From NCBI RefSeq assembly GCF_000420465.1, contig NZ_ATUZ01000011.1, forward strand, positions 310,001-374,000: a DNA stretch of 64,000 bases. Direction: 5' to 3'. The position numbers and the translations under genes were made by a program. Positions within the stretch are counted from its first letter, which is position 1. Each line of letters begins with the position of its first letter. The notes under the pieces were generated by a model. It was not told where the DNA came from and searched no databases. It saw only the letters and a program-made list of their open reading frames with translations. This DNA comes from Desulfovibrio desulfuricans DSM 642 (GTDB lineage Bacteria > Desulfobacterota > Desulfovibrionia > Desulfovibrionales > Desulfovibrionaceae). Below, piece after piece: positions 39,926 to 48,493 of this stretch.

Positions 39926-42385
39926 ATGTCCGCGAAAGACGATTCTTTTAACGATTCCGATCGGCGTAGCCGCCGTTCTGGCGAGGGCACCAGCCAGCCC
40001 CGCCGCCAGTCCCCGCGCAGACCTGACGACAGGCCCGTGCGGCGCGATGGCGCGGACGGCAGATTTGCTGGACGCGATGACCGTAACGCTGGCCGTCAGG
40101 ACGACCGCCGGGATAACCGCCGGGACGGGCGTGCTTCTGACCGCCGTGACGACAGGCCCGGCAGCCGTCCCAATAGCCGGCCTGGCAGCCGTCCCTCAAG
40201 GGGGCAGGATGAACGCCGTGATGCACGGCGTGATGGGAGGCGAGAAGACCACCGCGACAATCGCCGTGACGACCGACGTCCCACTGACCGCCCCGCTGAT
40301 CGGCGTGACGACCGCCGTCAGGATGGACGTTCGCCAAGCGCACCCAGGGACCGCTACGGCAGGCCTGCACTCCGGCCTGAGAAGCGCGAGGGCGACAGGG
40401 ACGTTGCTTCTTCCGGGCAGCGCAACTTCGAGCGCCAGAATCAGCGCCCCACAGCGCGTTCTTTTGAATCGGGGGCATGGCCTGCCGCCAGAGCGCTGTT
40501 TCCGCCGCTTTCGGCTGAAATCCAGCGTATCCTGGATATGCTGCCCGAAGCCCTGACCAAGGTGTGGCCGCTCAATACGGCCCACAAGCGTTCGCTGCCC
40601 GATGATGTGGCCCAACTTTCGCGCCTTCTGACCACAGAACGCGCAGGGCTGGCGCGTCCGTACTGGAGTTCCCCGGCCTCCATCAGCGCCTATCTGTATT
40701 ATTTTCTTCCCTGGAATCTCGTGCGCCTCACGCGCCTGCTGACAAGCCTGCCCCTGGCCGACCCCCGCACGGTGGCTCCGCAAGGTGGCGAGGCCCTGCT
40801 GGTGGACGTGGGCTCAGGCCCGCTGACCCTGCCGCTGGCCCTCTGGATGGCAAGGCCTGAATGGCGCAGTGCCCCAGTGCGGGTGCTGGCGCTGGATACC
40901 TCGTCGCAGCCGCTTGAACTGGGCAAAACCCTTATGGAAGTTCTGGGCGAGCTGACGGGCCAGCCCGTATGGCCTGTGCGCGTGGCCCGCGCGCCTCTTG
41001 ATCAGGTTGTGCGGCAGACCGCCCCTCTGCTTTCTGGCGGGCGGGCGCGCCCGTGGCTGGTCAGCGCCGCCAACGTGCTCAACGAACTGCGTTTTGGCAA
41101 AAAGCGTTCACGCGGCGCAAGCGCCATAGAAGACGAGGACGAATTTGATTCGCTGGACGCCGAGGACATGGATATTGACGGCAATCCAGCTGCGGGCGAG
41201 GCCGATGGTGAAAAGCCCGAAGGCTGCCGCGAGGATCGGCTCGACAGCTTCCTTGAATCCCTGTCGCCGCTCTTTGACCATGCGGACTTGCGTGGCGGTG
41301 CCACTGCGGGCAGCCCATCCCCTGTTGGGCCTTCCCTGCTGTTTGTGGAACCCGGTACGCGCCTTGGCGGCTCCACCATCATGCGTTTGCGCCAGCTTGC
41401 CGTTGACGGCGGGCTGACGGCCCTTGCGCCCTGTACACATCAGGCTGATTGCCCATTGCTGCGCGGTCAGGGCGGGCGCACATGGTGCCACTTTACCTTT
41501 GGCAGCGAAGGCGCGCCTTTGTGGCTTGAAGACCTGTCGCAGGCTTCGGGTCTTGGCAAAAGCGGCCTGAGCCTCTCTCCCCTGTTGCTTGCCGCCATGC
41601 CCGAGGCAGAAGCGCAAACGTCCGGTTCCCTGGCCGCCAGGGTGCTTTCCGCCCCCTTTTTGGTGCCGGGTCTGGCGGGCAGGGCGCGCTACGCCTGCTC
41701 TGGCAAGGGGATACTGCTGCTGGAAAATGCCGAGTGTCTGGCCTCTGGTGATGAACTGACTGTTTCCATTGCCGCTGGCGGGCCACGCGACCGCAAAAGC
41801 GGCGCCCTGCAGGTGAGCCCTCCGGCGCAGCAGGGAGGAGCCCCCCGGCCGGAGCGCCGCCCCGGTGCTGATGAACAAGGGCGCAGGCCCGCGCCATACA
41901 ACAGGGACAATAGAGAAGGCGGCAGGGATGGAACCCGCGATAGCACCCGCGAAGGCAATAGGCCCGCAGGAAAGGGCTATCCAGAACGTCCGTCCCGCGC
42001 CCCGCAGGGCGACCGCAGTCAGGGAGACGACCGCAGAGGGCAGGGTGGACGTCCGCCCCGGCCTCAAGGCACTGACCGCCCTCAGCGTGATGATCGTTCA
42101 GGCAGGGATGACCGCCGTGGTCGTGACGACCGTCCGGACTGGAAAGGCCGCCAGGATCGGCAGGGCCAGCCCGAGCGTTCAAACCGTTCAGATCGGTCTG
42201 AACGCTCGGACAGGCCTGATCGGCCTAATCGTCAAGACCGTCAAGACCGCAACAACCGTCAGGACAGACCGGGCGGACAGGACAGAAAGGGCCGTGGAGG
42301 CTCTTCTGACAACCGTTCTGGCGACAGGCGGCCAGGCGACAAGCGCTCTGGCAAGCCCACTGGCCCGCGACGCAACAAGCGCTAG
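39926..42385 (+). CDS. Rsm22-like methyltransferase with Arg/Asp-rich tails
   Basis: An 819-residue protein. The central part (about 190-610) resembles the Rsm22 mitoribosomal small-subunit family: LLVDVGSGPLTLPLALWMA as SAM motif I, LVSAANVLNELRFG, and the cysteine cluster in PCTHQADCPLL...WCHFTF that in Rsm22 binds an Fe-S cluster. Residues 1-185 and 625-819 are low-complexity repeats of Arg, Asp, Gly and Gln (DRRDDR, GRDDRRGRDDRP). It starts next to the stop of the RACE gene. Likely acts on 16S rRNA or the ribosome; tails probably bind RNA. Confidence 0.7.
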   Translation: MSAKDDSFNDSDRRSRRSGEGTSQPRRQSPRRPDDRPVRRDGADGRFAGRDDRNAGRQDDRRDNRRDGRASDRRDDRPGSRPNSRPGSRPSRGQDERRDARRDGRREDHRDNRRDDRRPTDRPADRRDDRRQDGRSPSAPRDRYGRPALRPEKREGDRDVASSGQRNFERQNQRPTARSFESGAWPAARALFPPLSAEIQRILDMLPEALTKVWPLNTAHKRSLPDDVAQLSRLLTTERAGLARPYWSSPASISAYLYYFLPWNLVRLTRLLTSLPLADPRTVAPQGGEALLVDVGSGPLTLPLALWMARPEWRSAPVRVLALDTSSQPLELGKTLMEVLGELTGQPVWPVRVARAPLDQVVRQTAPLLSGGRARPWLVSAANVLNELRFGKKRSRGASAIEDEDEFDSLDAEDMDIDGNPAAGEADGEKPEGCREDRLDSFLESLSPLFDHADLRGGATAGSPSPVGPSLLFVEPGTRLGGSTIMRLRQLAVDGGLTALAPCTHQADCPLLRGQGGRTWCHFTFGSEGAPLWLEDLSQASGLGKSGLSLSPLLLAAMPEAEAQTSGSLAARVLSAPFLVPGLAGRARYACSGKGILLLENAECLASGDELTVSIAAGGPRDRKSGALQVSPPAQQGGAPRPERRPGADEQGRRPAPYNRDNREGGRDGTRDSTREGNRPAGKGYPERPSRAPQGDRSQGDDRRGQGGRPPRPQGTDRPQRDDRSGRDDRRGRDDRPDWKGRQDRQGQPERSNRSDRSERSDRPDRPNRQDRQDRNNRQDRPGGQDRKGRGGSSDNRSGDRRPGDKRSGKPTGPRRNKR

Positions 42386-42890
42386 GCACGCAGGGCATCA
42401 GTACTGATGATTGCGTTTTAGCAGCGAACTTCAGGGGGGGGGCTTGTGCCCCCCTTTCCAGTGCATGACGCACCATAGCTGCTCCCCTTGCAGAATTTTC
42501 AGTTCAGAATGTTCATGAGCCCCCTGTGAGGCCTTGGGGCATTTCCCACCTCCTTCGGCTGGGTCACCCGCACAATATTTTGTTCAAAAGAACTTGCCCC
42601 GCATATCCGCGCCACTGGCTAAAAAAACGGGCGAAGAGCGGTGGAAGCCTAAAGTTTTTTGTCGATATTAGCTATTCTTATTACTAATTTATGCAAATAA
42701 TTAAGTATGTTAATGGTGCTATGCGGGTTTTCGGGGGCTTTTATTTGCATAGGTTCCGTGTATACTCAGCACTTATTATCAAACGCCGTATCTGAGCCGC
42801 CCTGCTGCGGCTTCTGTTTTGCGGTTAGTCATACGGAAACTTCGGAGCCGCTCCGGCGGCTGCATACCTTAAATACGAGGCTGTTTTTTC
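42386..42890. other. Intergenic region upstream of nrdJ
   Basis: A hairpin GGGGGG...TTGT...CCCCCC (about 42434-42456) probably ends the preceding gene; the G run is nine long. At 42570-42585 GCACAATATTTTGTTC resembles the NrdR box (12 of 16 consensus positions), but the expected second box about 31 bp away is not clear. No cobalamin riboswitch consensus was found. A GC hairpin lies at about 42848-42860 close to the nrdJ ribosome site. Confidence 0.5.
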
Positions 42891-45176
42891 ATGCTCACAA
42901 TGCCCAAGAATTTGCCGCAGCCACAGTTGAAGCCCAATACGGAAGTTGTTCTGCAAAAGCGCTATCTGCGCAAGGATCTGAGCGGCAAGCAGGTGGAAAC
43001 CCCGCGTGATCTTTTCTGGCGGGTGGCATCTTGCATTGCCGCCGAGGAAGCCAAGTACAACCAGTCCACCTGCAAGGGCGATGTGCTGGCGCGCGATTTC
43101 TATGACCTCATGACCAGCTGGAAGTTTTTGCCCAATTCGCCCACGCTCATGAATGCGGGCACTGATCTGGGGCAGCTTTCGGCCTGCTTTGTGCTGCCGG
43201 TGGGCGACTCCATTGAAGAAATTTTTGACGCGGTCAAATACGCGGCCATGATCCACAAGTCTGGCGGCGGCACGGGATTTTCCTTTTCGCGTCTGCGCCC
43301 CAAGGATAGCCGCGTGGGTTCCACCGGGGGCGTTGCCTCTGGCCCGGTATCCTTTTTGCGCATCTTCAACACCGCCACAGAGCAGGTGAAGCAGGGCGGC
43401 ACGAGGCGCGGGGCCAATATGGGCATTCTGCGCGTGGATCACCCTGACATCCTTGAATTTATTCGCGCCAAGGAAAAAGAGGGCGAGTTTAATAACTTCA
43501 ATCTTTCCGTGGGCTTGACAGAAGTCTTCATGCGCGCCGTGGAAAACGATGAGCATTACGACCTTGTGGCTCCCAATTCCGGCGAAGTTATCAACCGCCT
43601 GCGCGCGCGTGAGATTTTTGAGCTGCTGGTCAAAAAGGCCTGGCAGTCCGGCGATCCGGGCATTGTGTTTCTTGACCGCATCAACCGCGACAATCCTACG
43701 CCTGACCAGGGCGAGATAGAATCTACCAACCCCTGCGGCGAACAGCCCCTGCTGCCCTACGAGGCTTGCAATCTGGGTTCCATCAACCTTTCGTGTTTTT
43801 ATGTTCCCGGTCACAACGATGCGGCTGATCCGGCCCGCGAGTGCATTGACTGGGCCGAACTCAAGCGCGTGGTGCACCTGTCCGTGCGCTTTCTCGACAA
43901 CGTCATTGATGCCTCGCGTTTTCCGCTGGACAGCATCACTGAAACCGTGCGCAGGAACCGCAAGATCGGCCTTGGCGTCATGGGTTTTGCCGATCTGCTC
44001 TATCAGCTTGAAATGGCCTATGATTCGCAGCAGGGCCTTGAGCTTGGCGAGCGCATCATGGCCTTTATTCAGGAAGAGGGGCACAAGGCCTCGGCCCAGC
44101 TGGCTGTGGAACGCGGCGCTTTCCCTGCCTACGCCACGTCCGTGTACGCCAAAAAGAAGCTTGGCCCCTACCGCAACGCCACGGTAACCACCATTGCGCC
44201 CACGGGGACGCTTTCCATCATCGCGGGCTGCTCCTCCGGCGTGGAGCCGCTGTTTGCCCTGTGCTTTACCCGCAACATCCTTGACGGCGAGCGCCTTGTG
44301 GAGGTGAACCCCCATTTTGAGACGGCCCTTGCCGATGCCGGGCTGTTCAGCCATGAGCTTATGGATGCGGTGGTGGCCAAGGGGTCCATTCAGGAAATGG
44401 ACTACCTGCCCGCCAAGCTGCGCAAGGTCTTTGTTACGGCTATGGATATCGCCCCTGTGTGGCATTTGCGCATGCAGGCGGCCTTTCAGCGCCATACCGA
44501 CAATGCCGTTTCCAAAACCGTGAACCTGACCAACAGCGCAACGGAACAGGATATTTTTGATATTTACTGGCTGGCCTATCAGGAAGGCTGCAAGGGCGTG
44601 ACTGTGTACCGTGACGGCTGCAAAAGCATCCAGGTGCTGGCCACGGGCGAAGGGCAAAAGAAAATGGACGGCGAAAGCGGCGCTGAGTCTGCGCAGTCTG
44701 GCCTGTCTGCTGCCCAGGTCGGCGCGGGTGTGCGCAAGCGGCCCGACATTGTGTGGGGCTTCACGCAGAAGGTGCCCACCGGGCTTGGCGTGATGTACCT
44801 CACCGTCAACGAGGTTGACGGGCAGCCCTTTGAGGTTTTTGCCACCATAGGCAAGTCTGGCCGCTCCATCACGGCCAAGGCCGAGGCCATTGGCCGCCTG
44901 GTGTCGCTGGCCTTGCGCTCCGGCGTGCACGTGCGCGATGTTGTGGCCCAGATCAAGGGCATCGGCGGCGAGCACCCCGTGTTTCGCGGCAAGGGGCTGT
45001 TGCTTTCCATCCCCGATGCCATCGCCTGGGTGCTGGAAAGGCGCTATCTCAAGGATGAGCACATCGGCGACGTCAACGACCTGCAAGCCCAGAACTGCCC
45101 TGAATGCGGCGAACCGCTGGTATTTCAGGAAGGCTGCCTTATCTGCCCTGGCTGCGGTTTTTCGCGTTGCGGGTAA
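42891..45176 (+). CDS. nrdJ: Vitamin B12-dependent (class II) ribonucleoside-diphosphate reductase
   Basis: A 761-residue adenosylcobalamin-dependent reductase producing deoxyribonucleotides with or without oxygen. The active site includes NPCGEQPLLPYEACNLG (thiyl-radical and neighbouring residues), the first redox Cys in LGQLSACFVLPVGDSIEEI, the loop GGTGFSFSRLRP, and the C-terminal zinc ribbon CPECGEPLVF...CPGCGFSRC that carries thiols for re-reduction. GAGG lies 11 bases before the ATG. A long antisense frame covers it on the other strand and is not a gene. Confidence 0.97.
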   Translation: MLTMPKNLPQPQLKPNTEVVLQKRYLRKDLSGKQVETPRDLFWRVASCIAAEEAKYNQSTCKGDVLARDFYDLMTSWKFLPNSPTLMNAGTDLGQLSACFVLPVGDSIEEIFDAVKYAAMIHKSGGGTGFSFSRLRPKDSRVGSTGGVASGPVSFLRIFNTATEQVKQGGTRRGANMGILRVDHPDILEFIRAKEKEGEFNNFNLSVGLTEVFMRAVENDEHYDLVAPNSGEVINRLRAREIFELLVKKAWQSGDPGIVFLDRINRDNPTPDQGEIESTNPCGEQPLLPYEACNLGSINLSCFYVPGHNDAADPARECIDWAELKRVVHLSVRFLDNVIDASRFPLDSITETVRRNRKIGLGVMGFADLLYQLEMAYDSQQGLELGERIMAFIQEEGHKASAQLAVERGAFPAYATSVYAKKKLGPYRNATVTTIAPTGTLSIIAGCSSGVEPLFALCFTRNILDGERLVEVNPHFETALADAGLFSHELMDAVVAKGSIQEMDYLPAKLRKVFVTAMDIAPVWHLRMQAAFQRHTDNAVSKTVNLTNSATEQDIFDIYWLAYQEGCKGVTVYRDGCKSIQVLATGEGQKKMDGESGAESAQSGLSAAQVGAGVRKRPDIVWGFTQKVPTGLGVMYLTVNEVDGQPFEVFATIGKSGRSITAKAEAIGRLVSLALRSGVHVRDVVAQIKGIGGEHPVFRGKGLLLSIPDAIAWVLERRYLKDEHIGDVNDLQAQNCPECGEPLVFQEGCLICPGCGFSRCG

Positions 45177-45378
45177 TGATTGGACCTGACTGACGGTAAG
45201 ATATTTTGCTGGGTCTCTTGGGCCAGGCGGGGCAGAGCGATTTTATAAAAATCCGCGCCCACTGCTTCCGGCGGCTCAGGACAATCAGCAAACAGATCAG
45301 TAATATCCTTGCGGGGGAGGGCGCTCTTTTGTACAAGAGGCACTTCCCCGCACTGTTATTTCATAAGCGGTTTACACC

Positions 45379-45885
45379 ATGAAATGGATTACGCATCAGG
45401 CCACGGCTGTGGCGGCGGCGCTGGCGCTGCATCTTCCCTGGGAGGGCGTGGCGGCGGCTTGCGCTGGCGCGGTGCTGCCCGATGTGCTGGATCAGCGCAT
45501 CGCGGGCCTCGCCCCCACCCGCAGGGGCCGCCAAAAAGTGTTCAATGCCATCCACCGGGGCACAACCCACTGGTTTGGCTGGTGGCTGGCAGTTTGCGTG
45601 GCGGCTTTTGCCCTGCCGCCTGCCAGCCTTGGTTCGCTGGGGCGCGATGCCCTGCTCGGCCTGGGTTTTGGGGGGCTGAGCCATGTGCTGCTGGATATGC
45701 TGACCCCTTCAGGGGTGCCGCTGACGCCCTTTTCGCGCCAGAACAAGCTGTCGCTCAAGCTGTGCTCCACAGGCAGCCTTGGTGAATACTGTTTTCTGGC
45801 CTGTGTGGCGGGCGCAACGTGGCTGTTCTTTCACGAAGACCTGCTGCGCCTGTCCCACAAACTGGGTCACGGAAGCTGGTTCTGA
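45379..45885 (+). CDS. YdjM-family inner-membrane metal-dependent hydrolase
   Basis: A 168-residue membrane protein of the LexA-binding, inner-membrane-associated hydrolase family (YdjM type). Typical features are the N-terminal MKWITHQATA, LPDVLDQRI, the histidine motif AIHRGTTHWFGWW and GLSHVLLDMLTPSG. Three or four hydrophobic segments place it in the inner membrane. Function in this organism is unknown; in E. coli ydjM is SOS-regulated, but no LexA box was looked for successfully here. Confidence 0.8.
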   Translation: MKWITHQATAVAAALALHLPWEGVAAACAGAVLPDVLDQRIAGLAPTRRGRQKVFNAIHRGTTHWFGWWLAVCVAAFALPPASLGSLGRDALLGLGFGGLSHVLLDMLTPSGVPLTPFSRQNKLSLKLCSTGSLGEYCFLACVAGATWLFFHEDLLRLSHKLGHGSWF

Positions 45886-45935
45886 TCCGGCGGGTACACC
45901 CGGCGCGGATTTTTTGCACTCACAGGGCGGCATAG

Positions 45936-46733
45936 ATGCTGGTCAAAATTTTTCTCACGCCACTGCTTATTCTCATGTGCCTGCTGGTGGCCCGCCGCTG
46001 GGGCTCATTTGTGGGCGGCGTTATTGCTGGCTTGCCGCTCATTTCCGGCCCGGTTTCCTTTTTCCTCACGCTGGAGCAGGGCGCGGCTTTTTCTGCCGCA
46101 GCCTCATTCAACACCCTGCTTGGGGTGCTGGCCTGCACGATAACAGCGCTTGTCTATCCCTGGCTTGCCGCCTGGGGCCTGCCCTGGTTTGTGGCCCTGC
46201 CTGCGGCTCTGTGCGGATTTTTTGGCGGGGGCTGGGCAGTGCTGCACCTGCCGTTCACGCATTTGTGGGCAGTGGCGCTGTCCTCACTTTCTCCAGTGCT
46301 GGTACTGACCTGCCTGCCAAGGGTTGTGGCCCGATGCAAACATGGTCATGCGCTGTCCGCAGGTGTGCGCGTTCCCATGCAGATGGCCTGCGGGGCCGGG
46401 CTGGTCTTTGCCGTGACGGAGGCCGCCCATTGGCTTGGCCCCGGCTGGAGCGGCGTACTCATGTTTTTTCCGGTCATGGTCTGCTCTATTGTGCCCTTTG
46501 CCCATGCCACGCTGGGGGCTGGGGCCGTGATAAGCATTTTTCGGGGCATTATGGCTGGGTGGTTTGGCTGCATAGTCTTTGCGGTGGTGGTGATGACAGG
46601 GGTTGAGCATCTGTCCCTGTGGCTGTGTTACGGCCTTGCATCGGGCGCGGCCCTGCTGGCGAGCGCGTTGGTTTCCCTGCTGGAGCAGCGGTCGCAGCAA
46701 AGGCATGCCGCTGGCACAGAGGCAGGATCGTAG
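45936..46733 (+). CDS. Integral membrane protein of unknown function
   Basis: A 265-residue protein with about seven or eight membrane segments and short loops (for example VIAGLPLISGPVSFFLTLEQ, VLMFFPVMVCSIVPFAHATL). It starts 50 bp after the YdjM-like gene and may be co-transcribed. The two halves appear to share the pattern G-P-V-(S/M)-(F/V), hinting at an internal duplication as in small transporters. No family could be named with confidence. Confidence 0.65.
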   Translation: MLVKIFLTPLLILMCLLVARRWGSFVGGVIAGLPLISGPVSFFLTLEQGAAFSAAASFNTLLGVLACTITALVYPWLAAWGLPWFVALPAALCGFFGGGWAVLHLPFTHLWAVALSSLSPVLVLTCLPRVVARCKHGHALSAGVRVPMQMACGAGLVFAVTEAAHWLGPGWSGVLMFFPVMVCSIVPFAHATLGAGAVISIFRGIMAGWFGCIVFAVVVMTGVEHLSLWLCYGLASGAALLASALVSLLEQRSQQRHAAGTEAGS

Positions 46734-46876
46734 TCCTGAGGGCAGCCTGATCAGATGTGATAATGGAAGAGACTTTTACTGCGGCGGAGGATGCCGCGCT
46801 CTGGGCTCTGTCAGTTAAATGTGCCAGGGGGGATGGCCCTCCCCCGAACATTTCAAGCTTAGTTTTTCCCGCAGAG

Positions 46877-48493
46877 TCAGGCGGTACCGCGTCTGCGCCG
46901 CAGCCTTTGCAGTACTGGCTCCAGAGCTTCGGGCGCGGTCTGCCATGCAAGGGGCAGAAACAGGGCCGCAAAGGCGCAACTGCCCAGCATCAGCACCACG
47001 CAGGCCTTGAGGATGGGGGACAGCGTAAACGAGCGCATGCAGACCTCAGAGACCCACCAGCCAGCAGCCGTGGCGGGCAGACTGCAAAAGATCACCCGCG
47101 CTGCCAGCCCGGTCAGGCCCGTAAAGGCCCCGCTGCCGTGGCGGCGAATCCATATGCCCACCAGCCAGAGTACGTACAGGCTCACGCTCAGGCCCGAGAG
47201 GGCCGCGATGGCCCACGCCCCGTTGGGAACAGCCCACCAGTAGTACATGGGTATGCACAGCGCCGTCATGATGCTGCCGGTCACAGCCGGAGTAATGGTA
47301 TCGCCGTGGGCGTAGTAGGCCCGCACCAGCACCATGTAGATAATCCAGAAGGGCGTGGAGGCCAGCATGATGCGCGTGAGCGGCAAGGTAGCCAGCGTGT
47401 CCGCGAGGCTGAAGCGCCCGCCCTGAAAAATAACGCCAAGGATGGGCCAGCTTGTGGCCGCCATGCAGAACGCGCAAGGAATGATCAGGGCAACGCTGGC
47501 CCGCAGGGCCGTGCGCAGGGTGGAGTTGAAGCGCTCGGTGTCGCCCTGCGCCAGCAGCGCCACCAAAAAGGGATAGGACGCCACGGCGGCGGCCTGACCC
47601 ACCAGCCCCACAGGAACCTGGGTGATGCGCCGGGCGTAGTTGAGCAGGCTCACCGCGCCATCGCCCGCCAGACTGCCGAAGACCCGCAAAAACTGCTCGT
47701 CCAGCATCATGATGGTCTGCCCCAGCATGAGGGGCAGGGCAGTGAGTAAAAATTTGCCCATGAGCGGGTGCCGCCATTCCATGTGCAGACGCAGGCCCTG
47801 CTGGGACGCCACCCGCAGGGGCAGCACAAAGGTGCCAAGGGCCGCGCCAAGGGTCACGCCAACGCAGTAGCCGGTCATGCCGTCCATGTGGGCCAGCAGG
47901 CCTGCGGGCAAAGCGGCCTGCGCAACCTGCATGCTTGCCAGCCAGGGCAGCAGCAGGCCCACGGCAATGATGGCCCCGTTATAGATCAGCGGGGCCAGCG
48001 CGGGCACGCGGAACTGACGCCGCATGAACAGCAGGGCCGTGACGCATGCCCCGCACAAAAAGAAAATCTGGGCGGGCAGGATGATGCGCATAAAAAAGGC
48101 CAGCCGCTCCCACTGCTCCGGCCTAAAGCCGGGGGCCACCGCCTGCGCCAGCCAGGGCGCAAGGGCCATGCCGCCGAGGGTCAGCAGTGTGGAGGCAGCC
48201 GCCATCCAGCAGAAAACACAGGAAAAAAAGCGCCATGCGTCCGCCTCATCCTCCTGAAACCTGCGGGTCAGCAGGGGGATGATGGTGATGGACATAAAAC
48301 CGCCCGCCAGCAGATAATTGATGATGTCCGGCACCACAAAGGCGGCGAAATACATATCGGATTCGCCGCCTGCACCGAACTGCCACGAAATGATCTTGTC
48401 GCGCGCAAGGCCCATAAGGCGCGAAAGAACCGTGCTGGCCGCCAGTATGAGCGCGGCTGCGCCCATACGCTGCTGTGCGGAAAGCAGTGCCAT
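46877..48493 (-). CDS. murJ: Lipid II flippase MurJ
   Basis: A 538-residue MOP-superfamily flippase with about 14 membrane helices. The N-terminus STVLSRLMGLARDKIISWQF and AFVVPDIINYLLAGGFMSIT are the conserved MurJ motifs, including the charged residues lining the central cavity. It moves lipid II across the inner membrane for peptidoglycan synthesis. Its ATG shares a base with the RNase R stop (TGATG), so translation is coupled. The length is close to E. coli MurJ (511). Confidence 0.95.
   Translation of the reverse strand: MALLSAQQRMGAAALILAASTVLSRLMGLARDKIISWQFGAGGESDMYFAAFVVPDIINYLLAGGFMSITIIPLLTRRFQEDEADAWRFFSCVFCWMAAASTLLTLGGMALAPWLAQAVAPGFRPEQWERLAFFMRIILPAQIFFLCGACVTALLFMRRQFRVPALAPLIYNGAIIAVGLLLPWLASMQVAQAALPAGLLAHMDGMTGYCVGVTLGAALGTFVLPLRVASQQGLRLHMEWRHPLMGKFLLTALPLMLGQTIMMLDEQFLRVFGSLAGDGAVSLLNYARRITQVPVGLVGQAAAVASYPFLVALLAQGDTERFNSTLRTALRASVALIIPCAFCMAATSWPILGVIFQGGRFSLADTLATLPLTRIMLASTPFWIIYMVLVRAYYAHGDTITPAVTGSIMTALCIPMYYWWAVPNGAWAIAALSGLSVSLYVLWLVGIWIRRHGSGAFTGLTGLAARVIFCSLPATAAGWWVSEVCMRSFTLSPILKACVVLMLGSCAFAALFLPLAWQTAPEALEPVLQRLRRRRGTA

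Noticed and set aside
41880..42385. Repeats in the C-terminal Rsm22-like tail as a CRISPR array
   Set aside because: They are degenerate, in frame, and encode Arg/Asp repeats.
42560..42660. Cobalamin riboswitch upstream of nrdJ (GCGCCACTGG resembles part of a B12 box)
   Set aside because: The other conserved blocks of the riboswitch are missing.
42825..45086. 753-codon open frame antisense to nrdJ
   Set aside because: Shadow of a high-GC gene; the product is His/Ala/Gly-rich with no domain, and nrdJ on the other strand is certain.
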